From Spirochaetota bacterium (GTDB taxonomy: Bacteria > Spirochaetota > UBA4802 > UBA5368), in NCBI GenBank assembly GCA_035477215.1, contig DATIKU010000003.1, positions 1-62,136 on the forward strand: a stretch of 62,136 nt of DNA. Reading direction: 5' to 3'. The translations under genes and the position numbers were made by a program. This document shows, one piece after another, positions 17,957 through 26,294 of this stretch. Numbering within the stretch: the first letter of the stretch is position 1; each line of letters begins with the position of its first letter. Under the pieces are notes generated by a model that had not been told where the DNA came from, did no database searches, and saw only the letters and a list, made by a program, of their open reading frames with translations.

Positions 17957-18805
17957 TTATTTGAGGAACAGCACCGCTTTCTCGATTTCGTTGTTGATCG
18001 TCGAGAGCGCCGCGAAAACCGCCTCCTCGTTGAGATTCAAGGCCGCCCACACCTCCTCGGGGACCGGCTCGATCCGGTAGTTTCCGCTGAAGCCGATTTC
18101 AAGGGATTTAACGAAGGTGTCCGCCACGCACACGGTCATCGAAAACAACGCGGATCCGCCCTCCACAACGGGCTGATGGTGCCGGCCCACGGCGTGGAGA
18201 AGGCTGCTCGCGAAGCGCCATTTTTTGCCGATGGCGATCCCGACCTCCTCGTGCGTGAGGCCGAAAATATTGCGCTCAATGTCGGTTATGGGCTCAAGCC
18301 GTTTGGCGGCCTCTTCGAGCACCCGGTTCATCTCATCCGGGAAAAAGTTGTTGATGAGCACTTTGCCGATGTCGTGGATGAGGCCGGCTATAAAGTATTC
18401 CTCCAGAACCTTCTGGTCGATATTCATTTTGCGCGCGATGAGCTTCGTCGCCACGCCAACCCCCAGCGAGTGCTTCCAGAAATCCCGTCCGTTGAGAGAC
18501 GTGTTTGCCTTGAGGTTCACCTTGCCGAGAAAGGCCGAGGAAAGCGCGACGTTCTTTATGGTATTCAGCCCCAGCATGACCACCGCCTGCTTGAGCGATT
18601 TAATCTCCTGGGGCAGTCCGAAATACGCGGAGTTGACCATGCGTATGACTTTCGCGGTGAGCACGGGATCCAGCTGGATTACGTCGGTAAGATCCTGCGC
18701 CGACGATTTGACGTTGTTCGCCACCTCGGTGATTTTATGGATGACCGGCGAAAGCGTCGGCATCCGATCGATCGATTCCTTGACCCTGTCTATAACGCTT
18801 TTCAT
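17957..18805 (-). CDS. HDOD-domain signalling protein
   Basis: A 282-aa protein made almost entirely of one HDOD domain (about residues 15-215), a relative of HD phosphohydrolases without known enzymatic activity. HDOD proteins are linked to regulation and c-di-GMP signalling in several bacteria. The family pattern is clear: LSPVIHKITEV, then KVIRMVNSAYFGLP, a VMLGLNTIKNVALS helix, and an HD-like LIHDIGKVLINNFF. The start is ATG 18805. A TTG at 18811 is also in frame but has no advantage. The preceding 32-aa membrane ORF stops only 2 bases before this ATG, suggesting translational coupling. Confidence 0.88.
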   Translation of the reverse strand: MKSVIDRVKESIDRMPTLSPVIHKITEVANNVKSSAQDLTDVIQLDPVLTAKVIRMVNSAYFGLPQEIKSLKQAVVMLGLNTIKNVALSSAFLGKVNLKANTSLNGRDFWKHSLGVGVATKLIARKMNIDQKVLEEYFIAGLIHDIGKVLINNFFPDEMNRVLEEAAKRLEPITDIERNIFGLTHEEVGIAIGKKWRFASSLLHAVGRHHQPVVEGGSALFSMTVCVADTFVKSLEIGFSGNYRIEPVPEEVWAALNLNEEAVFAALSTINNEIEKAVLFLK

Positions 18806-18807
18806 GA

Positions 18808-18906
18808 TCAATAAAAATACCAGTAAACGATATCCACGGCAAGCACTGTCCAGACGAATACGGTGAATGCAATGAGTAGAATCCAGGCGAACTTTTTAGC
18901 CGTCAT
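18808..18906 (-). CDS. 32-residue single-span membrane protein
   Basis: A tiny ORF of 33 codons including stop. The product begins MTAKKFAWILLI and is almost entirely one hydrophobic helix with three Trp residues, ending in aromatic residues (VYWYFY). A ribosome site (AGGA, about 7 bases before ATG) is present. The stop is 2 bases from the HDOD start, so the two genes look coupled. It lies between the PDZ lipoprotein and the HDOD gene on the same strand. The function is unknown. It may be a small membrane regulator or simply a leader peptide that couples translation. Confidence 0.6.
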   Translation of the reverse strand: MTAKKFAWILLIAFTVFVWTVLAVDIVYWYFY

Positions 18907-18936
18907 GGGTTGTCCTGTCGGTGGGAATTTGCTGAT

Positions 18937-19323
18937 TCACTCTTTAAGGACGACCTTGCCGCGCAAAACCCTGAAGATCATAAGCTCGCCGCCCCGCTCC
19001 AACTCGAGCGTAACCATGGAGCCCGGCTTCCCGCGCAGCAGGTTTTTTACAATATAGTCGTGCTGCATCCCTTTTAAAGGATGCCCGTCAACGCTCAGGA
19101 TCGTATCGCCGGAGTGCAGCCCGGCCATATCGCCGGTTCCTCCCTTGTAGACCGAGACGATCACATAGGGACTATCCCTGCCGACCTTGCCTTCGCCCGA
19201 CGGCACCTCGATACCAAGACCGCCGAATTCCTCATTCGCACACCCCGCTATGACTGCAACGCACAGCGATACAACCGCCGCGATCACGCAGCTTTTCACC
19301 ACGCGCCCTTTCATCATATTCAT
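18937..19323 (-). CDS. PDZ-domain lipoprotein
   Basis: A 128-aa predicted lipoprotein. A basic start and hydrophobic stretch lead to the lipobox-like VAVIAGC, giving a lipidated Cys near residue 28. The remainder is a PDZ domain with the peptide-binding loop near GGLGIEV and the typical GTGDMAGLHSGDTILSVDG segment. PDZ modules bind C-termini or unfolded peptides, often to regulate proteases, but no protease domain is present here. It precedes the small membrane ORF and the HDOD gene on the same strand. The start could be any of the Met codons at 19323, 19317 or 19314. GGGGGT just upstream best fits one of the later two. Confidence 0.8.
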   Translation of the reverse strand: MNMMKGRVVKSCVIAAVVSLCVAVIAGCANEEFGGLGIEVPSGEGKVGRDSPYVIVSVYKGGTGDMAGLHSGDTILSVDGHPLKGMQHDYIVKNLLRGKPGSMVTLELERGGELMIFRVLRGKVVLKE

Positions 19324-19432
19324 ACCCCCGGAAAGTGTACTCGTGGAAACGACACCGAGCGCCCCGGCATTACAGGAGTGATTGTTACATTATTACTAAT
19401 AAATGCAACAATTATTTGATATCCGGATAGAA

Positions 19433-19684
19433 CTAACGCCCGCCCTTGATCTGCCTGATCATATCGACCAGCATGGCGGCGTGCTCGGACAGGATGTCCA
19501 CCGCCATCGTGGGATTGTCGAGCTCCTCCAGCGCCAGATAGAGGGCTGCGATGGCCTTCCTGAGATTGCGGTCCGCTTCGCCGATCTTGCTGGCGGCGTC
19601 GCGCGAGCGGGCGTCACCGCCACCCCGCATTTCGTCAAGCACCCGACGATGAACCTTGTGCAAAAGTTCCTTTGGATCTTCCAT
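19433..19684 (-). CDS. Small helical hypothetical protein
   Basis: An 83-aa acidic/basic helical protein without Cys or membrane segments, not recognised. Residues alternate in a heptad-like way (IAALYLALEELDNPTMAVDILSEHAAMLVDMI), suggesting a short helical bundle or adaptor. It follows the 389-aa exported protein on the same strand at a distance of 60 bases. No strong ribosome site is visible, so confidence is moderate. It could be part of the same transcript. Confidence 0.5.
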   Translation of the reverse strand: MEDPKELLHKVHRRVLDEMRGGGDARSRDAASKIGEADRNLRKAIAALYLALEELDNPTMAVDILSEHAAMLVDMIRQIKGGR

Positions 19685-19744
19685 AATTGTGCAGTCCGCG
19701 AGCGCGGGAGGGGCCTGTGCATTTATTCACGCCGGGAGGGCCGC

Positions 19745-20914
19745 TCACTTCTTCGCTTCGGCGGGCTCCTCCCCGGCGTGTTCGGCCGTCTTGTCCCCCG
19801 GCTTCATTTCGCCGGCTGGTTTTTCCTTTTCCACGAGATCCTCAACCTTCACTGTTCCGGAGAAGGTGGAAAGCGCTGACTCTTTCGAGAAACGCGCGTA
19901 ATTGTCGGTGTGATGCAGAAGGAATTTCTTATACTCAACGCCGCCGCCCGGCTCGCCTCTTTCCGCGGCGAGCATTTCGATGGTCGCCTTGATGATCTTA
20001 AAATTAAAGTCGTCCACGTATTCGCGGATGGTGTCCTCGGCCTTTTCGAACTCCTCGGCCAGGAGATGATGCGCCACCGTCTTTTCCCCTCTGAAGCGCA
20101 CCCGCCGCTCGGTCCTCTTTTCAAAGCTGCCGAACTCCCGGCCGGGTTGCGTTACAGGTACGCCATCCGCGGGCTTTTCTGAAGTGGCCTCTTCGGGAGC
20201 GTAATCATAGTATTCCCTGTTAAGCTCGTTTAGAAACGAGTCTCCATTCTTCGCCAGAAACCTGTTATAGAAGGGGCTGCCCGCCTCCCGTTCCATTTCG
20301 AACAAGTGGTTGAATATTTTCCTCTTCATTTCGCCCGTGCGGCTTTCATAGAGGGCCAGGAACGCATACCGCTTGGCCCTTCGGGCCATCTTTATGGATT
20401 CGACATATTTGTAAATCTTATACGAATGGAGCTTCGGATTCGACGCGGTGCCGATGGTGTAGTGGTTGAAGCCCACGGCCCTGTCGCGGTAACCAAGAGT
20501 CAGGTACAGCTTGGCCCTTGAGTTTTTCGACCTGATGATCTCCGGCGCGATGCTGTCGAGAATGTCCTTGGAGCCTTCGAGGTACCAGTCCCTCACCATC
20601 TCGGCGAAGAGTCCCACATGCTTTCCCTGCGACTCGTAGAGCCTTTTGAACGCGCCCCTGTAATCGGACTGAAGAAAGGCCACCTCGGCGTTGAAGTGAC
20701 TACGATACACCTCCTTGAACAGGTCTTTCCGCTCTTCGCCGAAATTCGTCACGCACACGTCCATGAAGTCGATGAACGACTTGTTTTCGTTAAGTATCCG
20801 CTCGGTGGTGGTCTGATCTGAATAGGCCGACGCCGTAACCGCCGACATGAGTGATAAAAACCACACGGCAAGCGAGATAAGCGGACCATACCCGGTATTT
20901 TTCTTATTCAACAT
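19745..20914 (-). CDS. Exported hypothetical protein
   Basis: A 389-aa protein that I do not recognise. The N-terminus has a signal peptide (hydrophobic LISLAVWFLSLMSAVTASAY), so it should be periplasmic or surface-exposed. The body is rich in Lys, Glu, Phe and Tyr with long helices, possibly TPR-like (for example EMVRDWYLEGSKDILDSI). The C-terminal 50 residues are a low-complexity Glu/Lys/Ala/Pro tail. The start is ATG 20914, because AAGGTG lies 8 bases before it. A GTG at 20923 is also in frame but overlaps that site. No catalytic motif is visible. Confidence 0.6.
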   Translation of the reverse strand: MLNKKNTGYGPLISLAVWFLSLMSAVTASAYSDQTTTERILNENKSFIDFMDVCVTNFGEERKDLFKEVYRSHFNAEVAFLQSDYRGAFKRLYESQGKHVGLFAEMVRDWYLEGSKDILDSIAPEIIRSKNSRAKLYLTLGYRDRAVGFNHYTIGTASNPKLHSYKIYKYVESIKMARRAKRYAFLALYESRTGEMKRKIFNHLFEMEREAGSPFYNRFLAKNGDSFLNELNREYYDYAPEEATSEKPADGVPVTQPGREFGSFEKRTERRVRFRGEKTVAHHLLAEEFEKAEDTIREYVDDFNFKIIKATIEMLAAERGEPGGGVEYKKFLLHHTDNYARFSKESALSTFSGTVKVEDLVEKEKPAGEMKPGDKTAEHAGEEPAEAKK

Positions 20915-21039
20915 TTTCGCCACACCTTGATCGATGGAATTGTCGCCAATGCCAGAAGCACCGGTACTTCATCCGCCCCGAGGCGGAGAAAAACCATTGC
21001 TTCCTTCGGCGGCGCGACAAATCAAATCATTGCCGCCTT

Positions 21040-21501
21040 TCACTTCTCGGCATACTCGATTACATTCGCCGCTACGACCTTGCCGTCCAGTGACGCCTTT
21101 ATCCGATACTTTCCCGGCCGCCGGAAATACTCGGTGGGAATATACGCGCCAAGGGCCTGGAAGTCCTTATCTATTTCATAGTTTATCTGCTTATACCGCC
21201 GAAAATCGGTATTCTCGAAATATTCAATCTCGATCGCGAACATATTTGAATCAAGGTTCTCGAATTTCCGGTTCAAAAAGAAATATACCTTGTCCTTGCC
21301 CCTGTACCGGGTTACCTGCGCCTCGTCCCCGGATGTTATCTCCTGGCTTGAAAGGACGAAGTTCGCCTTCCCATACTGTGAGGTGAAATAAATGAGATAA
21401 AAGACCACCGCAAATATCAGCGCCACCAGCACCACTTTACCGGCAAGCCTGATCGTGCCCCCTTTCCCGTTGTTACCCATATTTAAACCCTGGTCTTCCA
21501 T
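21040..21501 (-). CDS. Single-span membrane protein with extracytoplasmic beta domain
   Basis: A 153-aa protein, unassigned. A short N-terminal tail is followed by one membrane helix (about residues 17-40, VVLVALIFAVVFYLIYF) and a C-terminal domain of about 110 residues rich in Tyr, Phe and charged residues that looks beta-stranded (KYRIKASLDGKVVAANVIEY). The start is set at ATG 21501, which has a GGGGGG run 7 bases upstream. The open frame extends 11 codons further but without a ribosome site. It lies upstream of the exported protein at 20914 on the same strand, separated by 125 bases. Confidence 0.6.
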   Translation of the reverse strand: MEDQGLNMGNNGKGGTIRLAGKVVLVALIFAVVFYLIYFTSQYGKANFVLSSQEITSGDEAQVTRYRGKDKVYFFLNRKFENLDSNMFAIEIEYFENTDFRRYKQINYEIDKDFQALGAYIPTEYFRRPGKYRIKASLDGKVVAANVIEYAEK

Positions 21502-21534
21502 AAATATCCCCCCGCCATCAGCGGCCGGCAACAC

Positions 21535-21811
21535 CGATTCTACTCACTGTTATTTTCGGCCGTAAACCACCCGCGGAACAGTCCATTTTTCCGCCTTTCT
21601 CCGATCATGAAACGGTAAAGCGAAAAAGTCAACAGGCTTGCCAGATAAAAGGAGGATATCGCCGGTTCATCCGCCCGCGTTCCAAGAAGCAGAAACCACC
21701 CTCCCGGGGACAGACGGTCGCATAGAGCGAATACCCCGGCGCCTTGAACGGATTTTTCACGCGATGATTCATCCCTGCATGTGACCGGTATAAAAATAAA
21801 TTAATTTTATA
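21535..21811. other. Unassigned intergenic stretch with a start-less open frame
   Basis: No confident gene. One minus-strand frame is open from about 21805 to a TAG at 21547 and encodes a plausible-looking hydrophobic helix (SFYLASLLTFSLYRFMIG) with a basic tail. It contains no usable start upstream of that helix. A second minus-strand frame with an ATG (21826-21629) has no recognisable features. I regard the region as either the remnant of a small membrane protein gene or noncoding. Confidence 0.3.
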
Positions 21812-21840
21812 TTGACAGAGATGCAATTTATGCGTAGACT
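21812..21840 (+). promoter_or_regulatory. Putative sigma70-type promoter
   Basis: TTGACA at 21812-21817, a 17-base spacer, and TAGACT at 21835-21840 (4/6 to consensus). It points toward the tail-anchored protein gene starting about 160 bases downstream. It sits in a local AT-rich patch within GC-rich DNA. Confidence 0.45.
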
Positions 21841-21999
21841 GCGGCGCGGTTTGAGTTTCCGGAAATCCATATATTATAAAAAGGATTGCGCGTTCGTGCT
21901 ATGGCCCGAAACGCCTCCCGGAGGATAACGACACCCTAGGGACCCGGAGAAACGGTATCGCCGGTTTCTGATTCACTTTAAAGCGTGTGGAACAGGGAA

Positions 22000-23004
22000 A
22001 TGGCTGAAGACAGAACCCAGGGCGAATTCCTCGAAGGCGGCAATTACCTCATAATAAAAGGCCGATTCAAGTCGCAGTCACTCAACCTCTACGGCGTCTT
22101 CTTCGTGGTTTTCGACACCGAGGGCGCCATCGGAAACCAGAACATAATAGTGTCGACCTTTTCCAACGTCTTCGAGCTCGAGCCCCATGTCGGATGGGAG
22201 CGTTATGAGGAAAACATAATGGAGCTCAAGTGGAAGGGAAACTTCAACTCAAGCATGAGTTCGTCTCTCATGGACCTGCTCAAGGCGGTCTTGGCTCAGC
22301 CCAACCTCAATTCCCAGCTGTACGAATCGGCCCTCAATTATGATTACGACCGGGTTGAGATATTCATTTCGGACATTCTCTATCGCATCGTACACGACAA
22401 AAACCTTATTCTTGAAATAGGCATACAGGAAGCCACCGAAGAGGAGTTCAAAACCGTCCGCGAGAAACGGCAAAAAACCGCCGAAACTCCGGCGGCCCAG
22501 GCGGCCAAAAAGGGCTACAACCTGGAGGACGGTTCGGTAATACTCCCCCTTCAGCCCATCCTCGCGCCGGTTAAAGGAAAACCGCTGTACGAGCTTAAAA
22601 TCGGCGATCGGATTATGGCCAAAATAGTGGCGAATTCCGAGCGCGAAAAATACTTCATCGACATTCTCAACCTGAGGGTAGAGGACCATGTACGGCCGGT
22701 TCCCTGCGAGGTTATCGACATAAAGGCAAACAGTAAAAGCGATCCCATCGAAATCCTTTCCCTGATAGCCCCGGGGATTTACGGTAAAATAATCGAGGAT
22801 GAGCGTCAGGTCAAACTCCGCATGTATGACCCCGGGGTCGACGGCCCCATCAGCAAAAAATCCATATCGGCCGGATATCCATTCAAGGAACAGGACAAAA
22901 CCGCGAAGGTCGAGATGGGAATGTCCCAGATGACGTACGTCATCATGGGCCTTTTCGCCCTCCTGCTCGTAATTTTCATCATCCTTATCTATCTCAGCTT
23001 CTAG
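22000..23004 (+). CDS. C-terminally anchored hypothetical protein
   Basis: A 334-aa protein with a large cytoplasmic part and a C-terminal membrane helix (MTYVIMGLFALLLVIFIILI), i.e. tail-anchored. Residues about 165-290 contain short conserved-looking strand patterns (KIGDRIMAKIV, DILNLRVEDHVRP) that may form a small beta barrel, but I cannot tie them to a named domain. ATG 22000 is chosen. GTG 21985 is an in-frame alternative that adds five residues, and neither start has a well-spaced ribosome site. The promoter-like TTGACA/TAGACT pair at 21812 lies upstream. It appears to be a single-gene unit. Confidence 0.6.
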   Translation: MAEDRTQGEFLEGGNYLIIKGRFKSQSLNLYGVFFVVFDTEGAIGNQNIIVSTFSNVFELEPHVGWERYEENIMELKWKGNFNSSMSSSLMDLLKAVLAQPNLNSQLYESALNYDYDRVEIFISDILYRIVHDKNLILEIGIQEATEEEFKTVREKRQKTAETPAAQAAKKGYNLEDGSVILPLQPILAPVKGKPLYELKIGDRIMAKIVANSEREKYFIDILNLRVEDHVRPVPCEVIDIKANSKSDPIEILSLIAPGIYGKIIEDERQVKLRMYDPGVDGPISKKSISAGYPFKEQDKTAKVEMGMSQMTYVIMGLFALLLVIFIILIYLSF

Positions 23005-23206
23005 GCTTCCCGCGTTTCAGGAACACCCCGCCCTGTGGACCATTGCACACGGAAAAAAGTGGTTTACATACACAATCCGGGGTGTTTCACCTGTAGGATA
23101 AACGCGGTTGTATATCCGCCCGATTTCCACGAAAACCGGTTCGGGCCCTAATAAACCGCCTCCCGGCGCGCCGATAAGTATACCAGACGCGCACCGGAGG
23201 TGGGAC

Positions 23207-23335
23207 ATGTTCTACATGATTCTTCGCCTGCTGCATGAAGAGATGGAAAGCGGAATTATTTCACCGCAGGAGTATCATTCGGCCGTGGTGAAGGCCGCGG
23301 TAATCCACGGCATCAGGAGAAATGGAATACGATAG
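23207..23335 (+). CDS. 42-residue protein coupled to glutamine synthetase
   Basis: A 43-codon ORF (including stop) with a strong ribosome site (GGAGG, 7 bases before ATG 23207). The peptide MFYMILRLLHEEMESGIIS then continues with a second helix rich in Ala/Val and Arg (VVKAAVIHGIRR), so it looks like a small two-helix protein, not random translation. Its TAG stop is immediately followed by the ATG of glnA, without a spacer. It could be a regulatory partner of glutamine synthetase, as small proteins are in some phyla, or only a translational leader. The frame is open upstream to 23108, but that part lacks a ribosome site. Confidence 0.6.
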   Translation: MFYMILRLLHEEMESGIISPQEYHSAVVKAAVIHGIRRNGIR

Positions 23336-24661
23336 ATGGACAAAGACAAAGAATATATACTGAAGCTCGCGAGCGAAAGCCGGGTTAAATTCATCAGGTT
23401 CTGGTTTACCGATATTCTGGGCTTTCTCAAGAGTTTTGCGATAACGATCGACGAGCTCGAAGACGCCCTCATCGAAGGGGTGCGCTTCGACGGCTCCACT
23501 CTTCAGGGCTTTAGCCGCAGGGACGAATCGGAAATGATCGCCCTTCCTGACACCTCGACCTTCCAGGTTCTACCGTGGCGCCCGAAGGAGGACTCGGTCG
23601 CCCGCATGTTCTGCGATATATATAAAAACGACATGACCCCCTACGAGGGAGATTCACGCTACATACTCAAGAATATCCTCCGTAAAGCCTCGGACGACGG
23701 CTACTCCTTCTATACAGGGCCGGAGATTGAATTCTTCTTTTTCAAGAATTCCGCCGCGCCCGAGATTCTCGACCGCGGCGGCTACTACGATCTCACCCCG
23801 CTCGATGTCGCCACCGACTATCGGCGCCAGACCGTACTGATGCTCGAGAAAATGGGCATCGGCGTCATCTCTTCCCACCACGAGGGGGCGTACAGCCAGC
23901 ACGAGATCGACCTCAGGCACGAGGACGCGCTCACCATGGCCGACAGCATCATGACCTTCAGGCTCATTGCCAAGGAGATCGGCCAGTCTAACGGAATCTA
24001 CGCTTCGTTCATGCCCAAACCCATGGCCGGGCAGAACGGGTCGGGCATGCATGTCCACCAGTCGCTTTTTCGCGATGAAGAGAACATCTTTTTCGACGCA
24101 AACGAGGAGTCGTTTCTCTCGAAGGAGGGGCGGCACTATATCGCCGGATTACTGAAACACTCGAGGGATTTTTTCGCGATCACGAACCAGTGGATCAATT
24201 CATATAAGCGCCTGCTCCACGGCTTCGAGGCGCCGACGCATATCTCATGGAGCACGCGCTGCGACACCTCGCTCATACGCGTCCCCGAATGTAAACCCGA
24301 CAAACCGCGCACCATGCGCGTGGAACTCCGGAACCCGGACCCGGCCTGTAATCCATATCTCGTATTCGCGGTCATCCTGGCAAGCGGCCTCAAGGGTATT
24401 AAAGAACGCTATGAGCTTCCTCCCCCGCTCGACTCGACGCAAAATGTTTCATGCAGGGCCGATTTCCAGAAGATGGGCCTCGAGCCCCTGCCCACCCAGC
24501 TCGGCGAGGCCCTGATCTATCTGGATAAAAGCGAGCTCATGCGGGAGACGCTCGGTGCGCGGCTCGTCGACAACTTCATAGAAAACAAGATGCTCGAGCT
24601 GGATCGATTCAACTCGCACATCACCGATTACGAGATAAACGAGTATCTGCCCATCCTCTGA
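23336..24661 (+). CDS. glnA: Glutamine synthetase, type I
   Basis: A 441-aa enzyme making glutamine from glutamate, ammonia and ATP. The beta-grasp N-terminal domain (VKFIRFWFTDILG; EGVRFDGST) and the catalytic domain (GPEIEFFFF, NGSGMHVHQS, INSYKRLL, MRVELRNPDP) are all present. The length fits the GSI-alpha group, which lacks the GSI-beta insertion, and I see no adenylylation Tyr region. In the substrate loop, NSYKRLLHGFEAP replaces the commoner PGYEAP form. Its ATG directly abuts the stop of the 42-aa ORF, and a dehydrogenase-like gene follows 18 bases after its stop. Confidence 0.95.
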   Translation: MDKDKEYILKLASESRVKFIRFWFTDILGFLKSFAITIDELEDALIEGVRFDGSTLQGFSRRDESEMIALPDTSTFQVLPWRPKEDSVARMFCDIYKNDMTPYEGDSRYILKNILRKASDDGYSFYTGPEIEFFFFKNSAAPEILDRGGYYDLTPLDVATDYRRQTVLMLEKMGIGVISSHHEGAYSQHEIDLRHEDALTMADSIMTFRLIAKEIGQSNGIYASFMPKPMAGQNGSGMHVHQSLFRDEENIFFDANEESFLSKEGRHYIAGLLKHSRDFFAITNQWINSYKRLLHGFEAPTHISWSTRCDTSLIRVPECKPDKPRTMRVELRNPDPACNPYLVFAVILASGLKGIKERYELPPPLDSTQNVSCRADFQKMGLEPLPTQLGEALIYLDKSELMRETLGARLVDNFIENKMLELDRFNSHITDYEINEYLPIL

Positions 24662-24679
24662 AATCTACGCGGCCCCCAC

Positions 24680-25765
24680 ATGAAACGACCGGGCATCGCG
24701 CTTATCGGCTGCGGAAGGATCGGCTTCATGCTCGAATCCGACCCGCTTCGCTACAAGCCATGCACGCATTTCGGCGGCGCATCTTCGGCCGGCCTGCGCA
24801 TCACGCACGCGTGCGATATCGATCCCGGCAGGCTCGAAGGCTTTGTCCGCCTATCGGGAATCCCGAATGAAAACGCCTTTACCTCCCACCGCGAACTATT
24901 AGATTCGGTCCGCCCCGAACTCGTGATCATAAGCACCTGGATCGAATCGCACACCGATATCGGTACGCGCGCCGCCGCGAACGGTGCCCGTGTGATCGTA
25001 TGCGAAAAACCCATCGCCCCGAACCTCCGCGATGCCTCCAGATTAATCGCCTCCTGCGAAGCGCACGGCACGAGCCTTATCATCAACCACGAGCGCCGTT
25101 ACGACATGCGCTATCGGAAGATCAAGGAAATGCTCGACGACGGCGCCATAGGCGAAATCAGGACAGTGCATGCCTCCATACTGACCGCCGGTTTCCTGGG
25201 CAGGTCCAGGATCGAGCAGGGAGGCGGGCCGCTCCTTCACGACGGCACCCACATGATGGACCTTATAAGATACTTCTTCGGCGATATCGCCACTGTCGTC
25301 GGGGATTTCAACCGCTCGGGAAATCGAAAAAGCGGTTTCGAGGACCGGGCCACGGCATGGATACGGACGCGCGGCGGCGTGGACGTGTTTCTCGAAGCGG
25401 GCGGGGCCAGGGAGTACTTCGTCTTCGAGCTCGCCATATCGGGCACCAGGGGAAAAATCATCGCGGGTAACGGCTACCAGTCGTTTTTCACTACCCGTGC
25501 GTCGCATCACTACACGGGCTTTCGCGACCTTGTTGAAAAACCCTTCCCCCGCTTCAGACGTCTCAACTACTTCACACGGGAATACTCCGAGGCGAAACGG
25601 CTTCTTGCCGGGGAGGACATCCCCGTAAGCTCGGGCGGTCTCGACGGTTACCGTGCGATCGAGGCGATTCACGCCGTCTATCTTTCGGCCCGGCAGGGAA
25701 GAAAAATTGTTGAATTGCCCATTAAACCGGGTACAATCCGTCTAAAAGAGATATTCAATCTTTGA
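24680..25765 (+). CDS. Gfo/Idh/MocA-family oxidoreductase
   Basis: A 361-aa NAD(P)-dependent dehydrogenase. The N-terminal Rossmann domain has the dinucleotide motif IALIGCGRIG, and residues about 85-100 hold the conserved CEKPIAPNL, where Lys is the usual catalytic residue. The C-terminal alpha/beta domain includes GGPLLHDGTHMMDLIRYFFG. The substrate of such enzymes (sugars, inositols, amino sugars, biliverdin and others) cannot be predicted here. It starts 18 bases after glnA and is probably in the same transcript, although a functional link with glutamine synthesis is not obvious. Confidence 0.88.
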   Translation: MKRPGIALIGCGRIGFMLESDPLRYKPCTHFGGASSAGLRITHACDIDPGRLEGFVRLSGIPNENAFTSHRELLDSVRPELVIISTWIESHTDIGTRAAANGARVIVCEKPIAPNLRDASRLIASCEAHGTSLIINHERRYDMRYRKIKEMLDDGAIGEIRTVHASILTAGFLGRSRIEQGGGPLLHDGTHMMDLIRYFFGDIATVVGDFNRSGNRKSGFEDRATAWIRTRGGVDVFLEAGGAREYFVFELAISGTRGKIIAGNGYQSFFTTRASHHYTGFRDLVEKPFPRFRRLNYFTREYSEAKRLLAGEDIPVSSGGLDGYRAIEAIHAVYLSARQGRKIVELPIKPGTIRLKEIFNL

Positions 25766-25885
25766 TTTTTTTATGATTGTGGTTATTAGACTCTCCGGCG
25801 TGCCACGGAAAATGACGGCTTCTCCGATGCGGGCGCGGCCGGGACGGGTGTTCTACGGATATTCAATGATCTTACCGGAAGGGGA

Positions 25886-26227
25886 ATGGAAATTAAACCG
25901 AAAAAAATCAGCGATAACGCCATATTGCTCGCGATAAAAGGAAGGTTCAATATCGAGCAGGTTGGCGCTTTCGAGAGCGCGCTGGAGAAATGCGCAGGGA
26001 GCAAGTGGATAATCCTGGACCTCTCCGCGATGAAATACATCGATTCGTCCGGGATCGGTTCCCTTATAAAGGCGGTCAATATCGCGAAAAACGAGAAGCG
26101 GGAGATACTCCTGTACAGCATCGACCCGGCCATCATGAACGTCTTCAGGCTGGCGTATCTCGACAAGTTCTTCAGCATCCGCTCGCGCGAAGAGCTCGCG
26201 AAGCTTTTCCCCGCAAGCCACCTTTAA
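25886..26227 (+). CDS. STAS-domain anti-sigma factor antagonist
   Basis: A 113-aa single STAS domain, as in SpoIIAA/RsbV. The phosphorylatable serine is in IDSSGIGSL near residue 55, preceded by the strand WIILDLSAMKY. Such proteins bind a switch kinase/anti-sigma factor and release a sigma factor when dephosphorylated. No partner kinase or phosphatase gene lies next to it. The ribosome site GGAAGGGG lies very close to ATG 25886. It is preceded by 120 bases of noncoding sequence, so it may have its own promoter. The convergent riboflavin synthase gene ends 68 bases downstream. Confidence 0.92.
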   Translation: MEIKPKKISDNAILLAIKGRFNIEQVGAFESALEKCAGSKWIILDLSAMKYIDSSGIGSLIKAVNIAKNEKREILLYSIDPAIMNVFRLAYLDKFFSIRSREELAKLFPASHL

Positions 26228-26294
26228 CGAAGAGCGCGTTACCATCGCCGTTGGCGGTTACGACAAAGAGAGACCCTTCGGCGCGCGCATCCCG

